Positions 10,538 to 20,393 of a stretch of 64,000 nucleotides of DNA are shown here, in pieces. The notes under the pieces were generated by a model. That model saw only the letters and a list, made by a program, of their open reading frames with translations. It made no database searches and was not told the DNA's origin. The stretch is from assembly GCA_019916065.1 (NCBI GenBank), contig CM034240.1, forward strand, positions 15,733,894 to 15,797,893, given 5' to 3'. The position numbers and the translations under genes are program-made. Source of the stretch: Vitellaria paradoxa (lineage: Eukaryota > Streptophyta > Magnoliopsida > Ericales > Sapotaceae). Every line of letters starts with the position of its first letter. Position 1 is the first letter of the stretch.

Positions 10538-10709
10538 GGTTCGAACAAAGGTTCGAACCGTCCAATGGTTCGAACACTGGTTCGAACAAACTAACTTTTC
10601 TCAGTTGGTTCGAACAAAGGTTCGAACAAATTAACCTGACTGACTTGGTTTGAACATTGGTTCGAACAAACTCCTCTTAATCTTTTGTTCATACATGGGT
10701 TCGAACCAA
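10538..10709. repeat. Internal array of eight GTTCGAAC palindromes
   Basis: Eight exact TTCGAAC motifs in about 170 bases, mostly arranged as GGTTCGAACAAAGGTTCGAA pairs. This is the LTR array motif, but inside the element between integrase and the extra ORF. Confidence 0.9.
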
Positions 10710-11003
10710 TGTACATCAGAAATCCTATATCAGTTTAGCTCAGCTCTGAATCCTACCTCTTCTTGCCTTAGCTCATAAGAACTGAATTGAATTGTCACCA
10801 AGACTAAGACTCTCTAAATCTATTATTTACCAAAAGAATTTAACTAAAAAGACTCAAATTCCTAAAATTAACCAAAAATTTTCAAAATTTGCAAAATTTT
10901 TTTGATTTTCTGATTTTTTTTTTTCAAACATTCATGCTCAGATTATAACATGTTATGCAACATCAATCCAACACAACAATTACAATCATGAAGATGGTTA
11001 CCT

Positions 11004-11016
11004 TCCCCCCCAACTT
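11004..11016 (-). other. Internal PPT-like tract 1
   Basis: In sense TTTAAGTTGGGGGGGAAGG, closely matching the terminal PPT core AAGTTGGGGGG. Lies between the integrase stop and the internal array. Confidence 0.6.
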
Positions 11017-11165
11017 AAATTGAACATTGTCCCCAATGTGGAAATATGCAATCAAATCATCATGAATATGGGAAGGAAGTTACCTTAGTCAATCAAATCC
11101 TTTGTAAAAATACCTGAATTGATGCACACAAATGATGTCACCTGAATTGAATCTCCTTCCTTGTT

Positions 11166-11178
11166 TCCCCCCCAACTT
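11166..11178 (-). other. Internal PPT-like tract 2
   Basis: In sense CCAAGTTGGGGGGGAAACAA, a second internal match to the terminal PPT, about 165 bases upstream (in sense) of the other internal copy. Confidence 0.6.
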
Positions 11179-11342
11179 GGATAACACTGTCAAGCTAAAT
11201 TCATCAAAGCTCACAAAGATTGTTAAGAGAGCAAATGAAGAAACCCAATCATGAATGATAATTCAGTAAAATAAAAGAAAAAGAAATATAAACCTAAACA
11301 CTACTCCTAATCTACTTTATTCATTGATTCAAAAACTTTCAA

Positions 11343-12722
11343 TCATTCAAATGGAGGTGGGTCCTCCAACTCCCAAGATTCCACCTCGGCCACAAAATTT
11401 TCGAGATACGGTTTCAAACGATGGCCATTCACTTGCAAAACTTGCCCATCCACAAGGTTTTCAATCTCAAATGCCCCAAATTCATTCATAGACTTGATAA
11501 TGTAAGGTCCAACCCATCTTGACTTCAATTTGCCCGGAAAAAGGTGCAACCTAGAGTCATACAAAAGGACTTTCTGGCCTACATGCAATTCTTTTTGCAA
11601 AATTTTCAAATCATGCAACCTCTTCATGGTGATCTTGGAGGCCTTTGAGTTCTCATAAGCATCATGCCTAATTTCCTCTAATTCATTCAATTGCAACTTC
11701 CTTTGAATGCCTGACTCATCTATGTTCTCATTGAATTGTCTTATGGCCCAATATGCCTTGTGCTCCATCTCCACAGGCAAGTGACAAGCCTTCCCGTAAA
11801 CCAACCTATAGGGAGACATACCCAAAATGGTCTTATATGCTGTTCTATATGCCCATAATGCATCGGTTAACCTCAAAGACCAATCCTTCCTAGTTGGGTT
11901 CACAGTTTTCTCAATTATCCTCTTTATCTCCCTATTGGCTAATTCAGCTTGACCACTAGTTTGGGGATGATAGGCTGTTCCCACCTTGTGAACTACCCCA
12001 TATTTTCTCATTAACAAACCTACGGGTCTATTGCAAAAATGTGTCCCTCTGTCACTAATCATTGCCCTTGGCATGCCAAATCGAGAAAACACATTTTCCT
12101 TTAAAAACTTGATCACTACCCGATGGTCATTTGTTCTAGTGGGAATGGCCTCTACCCACTTAGACACATAATCCACGGCCACCAAAATGTATTCATATCC
12201 AAAGGAATTCAAAAATGGCCCCATAAAATCCATTCCCCAACAATCAAAGATATCCAAGACATAAATGGGGTGCAAAGGCATCATATTTCTCCTAGTTAGG
12301 CCTCCAAGCCTCTGACATCTATCGCACGTAAGGCAAAATGCATGAACATCCTTAAACATGGTGGGCCAGTACAATCCACATTGTAAGATCTTGGCCACAG
12401 TCTTTTTAGCTGAAAAGTGTCCACCACATGCCAAGGTATGACAAAATTTCATCACACTCTGAAACTCACTATCAGGAATACACCTCCTAATGACTTGGTC
12501 TGGACAGTACTTGAAAAGATAAGGCTCATCCCAGAAAAAGAATTTCACATTCCTAAAGAATTTCTTCCTATCCAGCAAAGTCCAATGAGAGGGTATCATG
12601 CCTGAAGCCAAATAATTTGCTATGTCAGCATACCAAGGAATTTGGGAAGACTCAATGGTAGACACAAGAAGTAAATCCTCATCTGGAAAGGTCTCATTAA
12701 TGGGAGGGTCATAAGCTATCAA
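11343..12722 (-). CDS. Integrase segment of the Athila-type polyprotein
   Basis: About 459 residues in the same frame as the upstream PR-RT-RNase H segment, separated from it only by one TAG (12728-12726), so it was once part of one polyprotein. It has an N-terminal HHCC zinc-binding region ([20 protein letters not shown], then CLTCDRCQ), and the catalytic core with WGMDFMGPF (Asp), [10 protein letters not shown] (Asp) and [12 protein letters not shown] (Glu), giving the DDE triad. The C-terminal part ([20 protein letters not shown]) is the usual SH3-like DNA-binding tail. The listed start reads from a TTG after the stop; no real initiation is implied. The residues needed for strand transfer are present, but the upstream stop should block expression unless read through. 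Confidence 0.93.
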   Translation of the reverse strand: MIAYDPPINETFPDEDLLLVSTIESSQIPWYADIANYLASGMIPSHWTLLDRKKFFRNVKFFFWDEPYLFKYCPDQVIRRCIPDSEFQSVMKFCHTLACGGHFSAKKTVAKILQCGLYWPTMFKDVHAFCLTCDRCQRLGGLTRRNMMPLHPIYVLDIFDCWGMDFMGPFLNSFGYEYILVAVDYVSKWVEAIPTRTNDHRVVIKFLKENVFSRFGMPRAMISDRGTHFCNRPVGLLMRKYGVVHKVGTAYHPQTSGQAELANREIKRIIEKTVNPTRKDWSLRLTDALWAYRTAYKTILGMSPYRLVYGKACHLPVEMEHKAYWAIRQFNENIDESGIQRKLQLNELEEIRHDAYENSKASKITMKRLHDLKILQKELHVGQKVLLYDSRLHLFPGKLKSRWVGPYIIKSMNEFGAFEIENLVDGQVLQVNGHRLKPYLENFVAEVESWELEDPPPFE

Positions 12723-12725
12723 GTC

Positions 12726-15473
12726 CTATTGAGGAAGTCTAGAAAGATGATCCGCTACCACATTTTCTACCCCCCGTTTATCCTTAATCTCTAAATCAAA
12801 CTCCTGAAGCAATAGAATCCATCTAATCAGCCTAGGCTTGGAGTCTTGTTTGGTAAGGAGGTATTTAAGGGCAGCATGATCTGTGTAAACTATGACATGT
12901 GAGCCAATCAAATAAGACCTAAACTTATCTAGTGCATATACTACTGCCAATAACTCCTTTTCAGTTGTGGTGTAATTCTTTTGGGTGTCACTAAGGGACT
13001 TGCTGGCATAGTATAGTACATAAGGTCTTTTATCTTTCCTTTGGCCCAAGACTGCACCTATGGCACAATCGCTGGCATCACACATCAATTCGAAAGGCAA
13101 AGTCCAGTCAGGTGTCTGAATGATAGGAGCTGAGGTGAGTAGCCCCTTCAATTTCTCAAATGCAACCTGACACTCAAGGGTCCAATCAAAAGGTGCATCA
13201 TGAACTAGAAGGTTACACAATGGTCTGGCTATAGCACTAAAAGATACAATGAACCTCCTATAAAACCCTGTATGGCCAAGAAATGATCTCACATCTTTCA
13301 CACACCTAGGGGTTGGGAGCTTTTGAATGATTTCTACCTTAGCCTTATCTACTTCAATACCTCTAGAAGAAACAACATGGCCTAGGACAATACCTTGTGT
13401 CACCATGAAGTGACATTTTTCCCAATTCAACACTAGATTTTTCTCTTCACACCTTGTTAACACCCTTTCTAGATTCCTCAAACATGCCTCAAAATCACTC
13501 CCATACACAGTGAAATCATCCATGAATACCTCAAGAAACTTCTCCACAAAATCACTAAAAATACTCATCATGCACCTTTGAAATGTGGCCGGCGCATTAC
13601 ACAAACCAAAAGGCATGCGCCGGTAAGCAAAGGTACCAAAAGGGCATGTGAATGTTGTCTTTTCTTGATCCTCAAGAGCAATCTCGATTTGGTTATAACC
13701 AGAATATCCATCGAGAAAGCAATAAAATGGTTGTCCAGCTACCCTCTCTAAGACCTGATCAATAAAGGGCAAGGGGAAGTGGTCTTTCCTAGTCACGGCA
13801 TTTAACTTCCTGTAGTCAATGCACATGCGCCACCCTGTCTGAATCCTAGTGGGCACAAGTTCATTGCTCTCATTCTTAACAACCGTAACTCCAGACTTCT
13901 TTGGAACAACCTGGGTAGGACTCACCCATTGAGAATCAGAAATGGGATATATGATCCCAGCATCTAGGAGCTTAAGGACTTCTCCTTTAACTACCTCCTT
14001 CATGTTAGGATTCAACCTCCTCTGAGGTTGTCTCACTGGTTTAGCCCCCTCCTCTAGATAAATGGAGTGTGTGCAAATGAGTGGGCTAATCCCATGAAGG
14101 TCTGCTATTGTCCAACCTAGTGCCTTCTTGTGTCTTTTCAACATCTCTACTAGCTCTTCTTCTTGGTCCTCAGTAAGCTGAGAAGATATGACCACTGGGT
14201 ATGACTCTTCCTCTCCTAAAAATGCATATTTAAGCTCACTAGGAAGAGGTTTCCTATCAGGCTTGGGTGGCTTGACAATGGAGGATCCAGGGTTGACCAT
14301 GTTTGGGGTAAGGTTTTCTATAGATTGGTCAGACTGCTCTATAGACATGATGGGTGCACTATCTAACCAATTCAACACCTCCAAGACATCTTCATCATCA
14401 ACCTCATCCCTATAATCTTTTCCATCTCCTAATGTCAATGCCTTCTCTAAAGGATCACCAACAAACTCCCTCTCAACATATTCCTCCGTAACTGTCTGAA
14501 TCAAGTCCACCTCTCTTATATCCTCCTCTTCCTCTATGGGTTGCTTAGCAACTCTAAAGATGTTCATTTCAGCTGTCAAATTCCCATAGGAGATTTTCAT
14601 AAGACCATTCCTACAATTGATGACTGCATTAGTTGTTGCTAGGAAAGGTCTTCCTAAAATGACAGGAACAGGTGGAATGGAACCTTGAGGGGTAGGCTGA
14701 GTGTCTAAAACAATGAAGTCCACAGGATAGCAAAACTTATCAACCTGAATGAGCACATCCTCCAAAATGCCCCTAGGAATCTTAACCGACCTATCAGCTA
14801 ATTGCAAGGTCACTCTAGTCGGCTTAAGTTCCCCCAAACCCAACTGTTGATAAACTGTGTAAGGGAGAAGGTTGACACTAGCTCCTAAGTCTAGTAGGGC
14901 TTGTTTCACCTTGTGCTCACCTATGACACATGCTATGGTAGGACACCCTGGGTCATTGTACTTTGGTGGGGTCTTATATTGAAGAATGGCACTAACTTGT
15001 TCTGCCATGAAAGCCTTTTCCTTGACACTCACCCTCCTCTTAACAGTACAAAGGTCTTTTAAAAACTTGGAGTAAGATGGAACTTGTTTGATGGCATCTA
15101 ATAAGGGTAGGTTGATCCTTAGTTGCTTGAAAACCTCAAAAATTTCAGAGTTTAACAACTCTTTCTTTGACTTGCTCAATTGGCTTGGAAATGGTGGTCG
15201 GGGTTGGAAACCTACAACTTGTTCTCTCTCTTTATTCTCATCCTTATTCTTCTCAACCTTGTTCTTTTTCATTTTCTCATTTCTCTCATTTCTCATAACT
15301 TCTTCCTCCACATCATCATCATCATTTCTCTTTCCTTCATCATCACTTCTTCTCTTTTCTATTCTACTCTCTCCTTGTTCACTACTCTCCCCTTTTTCAC
15401 CATAAACCATTCCCTCTTTATCATTAACTCTCAACAACCTCGGATCATCTGGTTTTTCAACTATCCTTCCCAC
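12726..15473 (-). CDS. Protease, reverse transcriptase and RNase H of the Athila-type element
   Basis: 915 codons. After a Lys/Glu/Asp-rich linker comes the aspartic protease with LLDLGASVNLLP (Asp-Leu-Gly-Ala-Ser at the active site), about residue 195. The reverse transcriptase has WRMCIDYRKLNAVTRKDHFP, the MPFGLCNAPATFQRCM box and the catalytic FMDDFTVYG (about residue 650). RNase H follows from DASDCAIGAVLG (about 800), with TEKELLAVVYALDKFRSYL and YTDHAALKYLL. It ends with DHLSRLPQ and a TAG. The frame starts without an ATG at a one-base shift from gag (LRSGK then IVEKP), so it was originally continuous with gag. Ty3/gypsy order and these box sequences place it in the Athila/Tat group. 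Confidence 0.95.
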   Translation of the reverse strand: MGRIVEKPDDPRLLRVNDKEGMVYGEKGESSEQGESRIEKRRSDDEGKRNDDDDVEEEVMRNERNEKMKKNKVEKNKDENKEREQVVGFQPRPPFPSQLSKSKKELLNSEIFEVFKQLRINLPLLDAIKQVPSYSKFLKDLCTVKRRVSVKEKAFMAEQVSAILQYKTPPKYNDPGCPTIACVIGEHKVKQALLDLGASVNLLPYTVYQQLGLGELKPTRVTLQLADRSVKIPRGILEDVLIQVDKFCYPVDFIVLDTQPTPQGSIPPVPVILGRPFLATTNAVINCRNGLMKISYGNLTAEMNIFRVAKQPIEEEEDIREVDLIQTVTEEYVEREFVGDPLEKALTLGDGKDYRDEVDDEDVLEVLNWLDSAPIMSIEQSDQSIENLTPNMVNPGSSIVKPPKPDRKPLPSELKYAFLGEEESYPVVISSQLTEDQEEELVEMLKRHKKALGWTIADLHGISPLICTHSIYLEEGAKPVRQPQRRLNPNMKEVVKGEVLKLLDAGIIYPISDSQWVSPTQVVPKKSGVTVVKNESNELVPTRIQTGWRMCIDYRKLNAVTRKDHFPLPFIDQVLERVAGQPFYCFLDGYSGYNQIEIALEDQEKTTFTCPFGTFAYRRMPFGLCNAPATFQRCMMSIFSDFVEKFLEVFMDDFTVYGSDFEACLRNLERVLTRCEEKNLVLNWEKCHFMVTQGIVLGHVVSSRGIEVDKAKVEIIQKLPTPRCVKDVRSFLGHTGFYRRFIVSFSAIARPLCNLLVHDAPFDWTLECQVAFEKLKGLLTSAPIIQTPDWTLPFELMCDASDCAIGAVLGQRKDKRPYVLYYASKSLSDTQKNYTTTEKELLAVVYALDKFRSYLIGSHVIVYTDHAALKYLLTKQDSKPRLIRWILLLQEFDLEIKDKRGVENVVADHLSRLPQ

Positions 15474-17060
15474 TCCTCAATGTAGTGATTGCTTGCACAT
15501 GCTCATGGGTTGATTTTTCACCTAAAGTCTCTCCCATATGAACTTGACCCTGAGGGTTCTGGATGGTTTGTGAAGGCAATCTACCCTTTTCAGTTTGACT
15601 CTGACTTTGAATGAGCTTGGTCAATTGGTTCCTAATATCCTCAATGGCCCTATTGGTTTGCTCTTGATTCTTAGCAGTTTGATTGTTAATACCAATTTGA
15701 CCCTTGCATAAACTGCTGAAGGGTATCCTCTAATGATGACTTCCTATATTGAGGTTGGAAGGAACTAGAAGATGGACCTTGTGGTTGACCTTGAGAAGGG
15801 TTTGAATTGAATTGTGGGGGGTAGGGTGCACTAGATGAATCATTCCTCCATGAAAAATTGGGATGATTTCTCAACCCAGGGTGATATTGGTTAGGAAGGG
15901 GAGGATGTCCTGACTGAGCTTGAGTTTGACTGGAGTATGGCTTAGGGAAATTGTGTGAGGTGTTTGTGTTTGAAGTTTGCCCATACAAAACTTCTTGAAA
16001 GCTGGAACCGTGGGGCATTCATCAGTACTATGGTCAGGTACCTCACAAATGACACATCTCACTTCTCTTTCACTTATCATGTTCACCTTCTTTGTCTCAA
16101 GTAACTCTACCTTCCTAGTGAGAGAAGCTATCCTAGCACTCAAATCGTCACTATCATTCAACCTTAATTTCCCGCTAGATTGTGCTTGGACTCCTCTAGA
16201 CTCTAAAGGTGAAGGTGATGTTACCTCCCAAGATTTGGTATTTTCAGCCAACTCTTCCAAAAACTCATAGGCTTCCTCAGCCGACTTATCAAGAAACTTG
16301 ACCATTACTCATGGTACCCACTAACTGTTTATGCTCAGATGGCAATGCATCATAGAAAAAAACTACACAACCGCCAAATTGGAAATCCATGATGAGGACA
16401 TGCATTACATAAATCTTTAAACCTCTCCCATGCATGAAAAAATGACTCACCCGGTTGACATGAAAAATTCATGATTTGTTTTTGCATCATTAATGTTCTG
16501 TGAGCTGGGAAATACTTTTTCAAAAATTCCGCTTGCATTTCTCTCCATGTGCCAATGGAGCGAGGTCTTAAGGAATTGAGCCATATTTTGGCCTTATCCT
16601 TCAAAGAAAGTGGAAACAACCGCAACCTTACGGTGTCTTCAGCTCACATTTTGATCCATGCAAGTAGCACACACATCCTCAAACTCTTTCATGTATGTGT
16701 ATGGGTTTTCCGAATCCATGCCATGAAATGTGGGTAACAATTGTATTGTGCCAAGCTTAAAAGTGAAATTCCTCTGATTTAGAGGAAGAATTATGCAAGA
16801 AGGGGTAGTTTGTCGCACGGGGTGCAACAACTCCCTCAATGGTCGTGCATCTAAGGAGCTATGGCCTCCTGGCCATCCTGCCCATTGTCTCCCAAATTTT
16901 CCATTAAATACGCTAAATCAGTAGAAACGGATGATGACGATGGTGATTGTGGTGTAGATGATGTGGATGATGAAGTTAATGAAAACTCGATGAATTCCTC
17001 TATAGGTTGATGTTGTGGATGCAAGATTGATTGAACAATCCTACCGGACCTAAGATGCAT
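15474..17060 (-). pseudogene. gag of the Athila-type element, broken by frameshifts
   Basis: The start is taken at MHLRSGRI (17060), which aligns with MLLRSGRI of the second element. Gag then runs through LLHPVRQTTPSCIILPLN, FHGMDSENPYTYMKEFEDVC, LFPLSLKDKAKIWLNSL (retrotransposon gag domain) and a CCHC zinc knuckle CVICEVPDHSTDEC. It ends in a Pro/Gln-rich tail with SSLEDTLQQFMQG. The frame changes near 16852 (after a TAG), 16635, 16360, 16310, 16015 and 15690, and again at the junction with protease (15475). The function would be virus-like particle assembly and RNA packaging; this copy cannot make it. Confidence 0.85.
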
Positions 17061-17264
17061 GCACAAGATGCAACAAATGCACAAGCACAAGCAATTTATG
17101 AATGTCTACCAATACTAACTTATTTCAAATCAAAAACTACTAATGAAAATGGAAATGATGATGGAACAAGATTACCCAACAAGTGTGTAATTCGTCGTTG
17201 GAAATGGTGGTGAGGATGAATCCGCCCAAACTTCCCAAGATCGTCGTTCACCGTTGCTTAAGGC

Positions 17265-17282
17265 TCCCCGGCAACGGCGCCA
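17265..17282 (-). other. Primer-binding site complementary to tRNA-Asp
   Basis: In sense TGGCGCCGTTGCCGGGGA, a match to the complement of the 3' end of plant tRNA-Asp(GUC), beginning 5 bases after the end of the 5' LTR. The second element at 60076 has the same 18 bases. Confidence 0.92.
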
Positions 17283-18166
17283 AAAAGTGCTTGCTCGATT
17301 CCAATGTATCAATATTGGCTCGACCCCAAGTGCAGGGTGTCTATTGAAGCACAATTACCGGTGAGAACCGGATCGTGTCCACAGAGAGCCTTAGTAAAAA
17401 TTAGTGAACAAATGATTCTTGGAAAAGGTTTTAGACAAATTTTCAACCCCACAATGAATGATAGAGATTCAATTTGGTTTTAGAAATGGTTGTTTGGATA
17501 AAATGTTTTAAGAAACAAATTAAGAAAGCCTTGGATCCAAAACAAGCTCGTAGTGATTGACAATAAATTCAAGAATTCTACACCTAAAAAGGGTAGATCA
17601 AAAGATATTCTGAATATAAAACCACTTAGAACAATCCAAATCTAATTTGAATAAGAAATTAAGAACAAAATTCTGCTGAGAATTCAAATCAAACACCTAA
17701 TATGCATAGCTTATAGTTCTTACATATAAATCCTAAGAATAGCAATTACCATACAAATCTAAGAGAAATGCATGATAATTCTATATAGGAATCTGTAAGT
17801 AAAGCCATAAACCATACAAAATTGGTGTTCAATTGAAATCTCAACTCAAAATTCAATAATCAATTCAAATCAAACATAGATTCTTCCTTTAACACAATAG
17901 AATTCAACATTAACCCCATTACCTTGAAATTCTTGCAAATCAACTACGAGACTTGTCTTGAATCCAAGAGAAAAGTCTACTCAAACATCATAACCGAAGA
18001 AAACAATAAAAATTGAAGTAAATCCATTCATAGAACTGAAATTCTGATACAAGAATTCAAAGAAATGAAGATGGAATCACTTTCTCTCTCTACAATTCTC
18101 TCTCTCTAAAGGAAAGCTTAACTGAAAGAAATGAATCTGTATATCCTAAACGACCTCCTTCGTACA

Positions 18167-18175
18167 TATATATAT
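18167..18175 (-). promoter_or_regulatory. Putative TATA box of the 5' LTR
   Basis: TATATATAT, about 75 bases downstream in sense of the TTCGAAC array and followed by a GAGAGAGAGAATTGTAGAGA leader. This is the best candidate for the genomic promoter. Confidence 0.5.
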
Positions 18176-18248
18176 GAAATATAACATGTAAAAGTACATA
18201 ATTGCCCATTTCTCAAAAGCTGAATTTCAGGAATCCTCGAGTTGCAGG

Positions 18249-18822
18249 TTGGTTCGAACAAAGGTTCGAACAGACTGATTGGTTCGAACAAAGGTTCGAA
18301 CCAATTTCTGGGACTTAGTCAGATTTCACTCCAATTAGACTTTGCACAGGCCTCTGTTGTTCTAACCAGTGTTTGAACCAAGGTTGGTTCGAACAAGGGT
18401 TCGAACCAAAGTCTGGGACTTAGAAAATTTTCTTCCAGTTGAACCTTGCACAGCTTCTGTTGATCGAACCAATGTTTGAACAAGGGTTGGTTCGAACAAA
18501 GGTTCGAACCTAAAGTCTGGGACTTAGAAAATTTTTTAAGCTCTGCAACTTTTCACCCTTCTGTCAATCGAACCAAAGTTCAAACCAAATGTGGTTTGAA
18601 CAAAGGTTCGAACCAATTTGCCTTAATCAATTTCAGCACTTGTTGGTCTATACTTGGCTTCTGTTGTTCTAACCAAGGTTCAAACATCCTATGGTTTGAA
18701 CATTGGTTTGAACCACTTTTTCCAACACTTAGCCAAAATCTGCTGCATCTTTTTCTGGTTTGCCCTCTGTGGTTAGAACATTGGTTTGAACAATAGTTGG
18801 TTCAAACATGTGTTCGAACCAG
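18249..18822. repeat. Array of TTCGAAC inverted repeats in the 5' LTR
   Basis: Same seven-unit array as at 6219-6790, with independent point changes. It lies in the U3-like part, upstream of the TATA tract. Confidence 0.88.
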
Positions 18823-19000
18823 CTTCCTGATTTCATCCAATTTAGCCCAACTTCATCCATTTTAGTCCCAAACACCTGCAAATCACAAGAATTCCTCATG
18901 AATGCATTTAAAAACAATTTATCATCTTTTTAGCTATAAATCCACCTAACAAATCACTAATTAAGGTTAATGATTGTACTTTTCATAGTACAATCACAAG

Positions 19001-19549
19001 TGAATCGAGTAACAAATTACCCTCAGTAATTTAAAAAATTGCACACAAACTATTAATTTTGCTTTTGTTTAGTTATAAATTTTATTTTTATCCAATTATT
19101 AAGCTTTTGCTCCACTTTTTTTTGCCTTATTTACTTTAAAATTTACTTTTGTTTCCACTGATTACAAATTCTAAGTTAACCCCTTACCATGTAATTTGCG
19201 TAATTTAATTGATATATCATATAATTTGGTACATTTATTAAATGGGTTAATAACGTGTCGTATTAAACTTTAACATTACGACGCATTTAATTAATCGAGT
19301 TGGTTCAAGGCTAATCTTATTCGTGTTATGATTCGTTTATAATATGACTTGCTTAAACAAATGAATCCAAATTACCTCTCCAATTTACACTATTTTTCTC
19401 GCTCAACTCTCAAAGTAAGGTAATTGCTTAAATTGTAACTTGGTCTTTAGTTTTCGTGTTGTCTTTATAATCTTTAATTGCTAGGACACATTAATGGTTT
19501 CTTCAATTATACATGGGGTTAATTTTATTGTTGTTGACATCACATTATG
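19001..19549. other. AT-rich spacer, no gene seen
   Basis: Right flank of the Athila element. Nothing beyond AT-rich sequence is visible. Confidence 0.5.
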
Positions 19550-19698
19550 AGTGCCTTTGATTTACTAAAAATTACTGAAAAACTATGAAAATTTTTAAAA
19601 ATATCTAAAAGTTAGTCACTTTTTATCTCACTGTACGAATTATAAACTCACAAATTATCTAATTTTATCTTACTTTTTATCACTCTAAACGCAACCCA
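19550..19698 (-). mobile_element. MITE, family 1, copy 1 (~150 bp)
   Basis: The reverse complement starts GGGTTGCGTTTAGAGTG and contains AATTTGTGAGTTTATAATTC and ATAAAAAGTGACTAA, matching the copy at 20246-20393 along its length. Terminal repeats are weak and no clean target duplication is visible. Confidence 0.6.
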
Positions 19699-20023
19699 TA
19701 TGTAAAATTATAGGAGATTCATCGTGATATATTGTGAATTTTTTTCCTTTTTGTCTTAATGGGTGAGCATAATTTGACTAAAAACTAAATTCCGAACCAA
19801 AATTTTATGGAAATCGAGTTGACTTTGAAAGTGTTATTTGATTTATTCGATTTTAATTTTAGATTTTCAAAATTAATTCGATTGAATTTGATTGAGTCCA
19901 AAATTGAGCCAAATCAACCGAGGTTCCCCTTTAGTCGAGGGCCAATGGGTGAGGCGTCCCTTGATTTTGTGCTTTCGGATGTATGGGATTGGTCCAGCCA
20001 TCTCCCAATTTCAGTAACGCTAA

Positions 20024-20155
20024 GGAGTCTTTGGTTTACCAAAATTCTAAAAAAATTTACAAAAAAATTACTAATTTCTTTCAATTGAATTTCACCACGT
20101 TTCACTTTTTCTGCAATTCTTTTTTTTTTTATCATTTTACAATCCAAACGCCCCC
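20024..20155 (-). mobile_element. MITE, family 1, copy 2 (132 bp)
   Basis: TAA at 20021-20023 and 20156-20158 flank ends GGAGTCTTTGG and (reverse complement) GGGGGCGTTTGG. The 3-bp TAA duplication and these ends suit PIF/Harbinger-type (Tourist-like) elements. It has no coding capacity. Confidence 0.75.
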
Positions 20156-20245
20156 TAACTCAAGGGGTTATTTGGAAAAACATTTTTTCAAAATTTTTTT
20201 ATATCAGATTTTGAACTATTTTACTTAAAATTAAAACTAAAACTA

Positions 20246-20393
20246 AGGTGCGTTTGGAATGACAAAAAAAGAAATAAAATGAGAAAATTTGTGAATTCGT
20301 AATTCGTGCAGTAAAATAAAAAGTGAGTAATTTTTAAAAGTTTTTAGAAATTTTTAAAATTTTTCACCGATTTTTAACAAACTAAATGCACCC
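20246..20393 (+). mobile_element. MITE, family 1, copy 3 (148 bp)
   Basis: Ends AGGTGCGTTTGG and (reverse complement) GGGTGCATTTAG, with CTA on both sides. The interior AATTTGTGAATTCGTAATTC and ATAAAAAGTGAGTAA match copy 1 in opposite orientation. Confidence 0.72.

Larger units (their letters stand above)
5255..18996 (-). mobile_element. Full-length Athila-type Ty3/gypsy LTR retrotransposon
   Basis: Both ends are directly visible. Each LTR begins TGCTTGCTCG and ends GTACAATCA on the plus strand, each is 1709 bp, and CAAG flanks the element on both sides (5251-5254 and 18997-19000) as a short target duplication. Genes are on the minus strand, so the 5' LTR is the right one. Order in the sense direction: LTR, tRNA-Asp PBS, gag, protease, reverse transcriptase, RNase H, integrase, two internal G-tracts, internal TTCGAA array with TATA, extra ORF, PPT, LTR. 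Gag has several frameshifts, one TAG separates RNase H from integrase and one TAA breaks the extra ORF, so this copy is not autonomous. Over about 340 aligned LTR bases I counted roughly two dozen differences by eye, implying an insertion that is not recent. Confidence 0.95.
17288..18996 (-). repeat. 5' LTR of the Athila-type element
   Basis: TG at 17288 to CA at 18996, same length as the other LTR. In sense order: terminus TGATTGTACTATG, TTCGAAC array, TATATATAT, GA-rich tract, then the U5-like end with GGTTCTCACCGGTAATTGTG, which is also recognisable in the second element. Confidence 0.93.

Noticed and set aside
10538..10709. CRISPR-like regular repeats or tRNA genes (GGTTCGAACC looks like a T-loop/B-box)
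   Set aside because: No spacers, no Cas genes and a plant genome rule out CRISPR; there is no acceptor stem, D-arm or anticodon arm around the motifs, so they are not tRNA genes.
14188..15485. Plus-strand frames across the pol region (14188, 15088, 15180) and at 8744, 9322 and 12417
   Set aside because: Antisense to clearly coding retrotransposon sequence; low-complexity translations.
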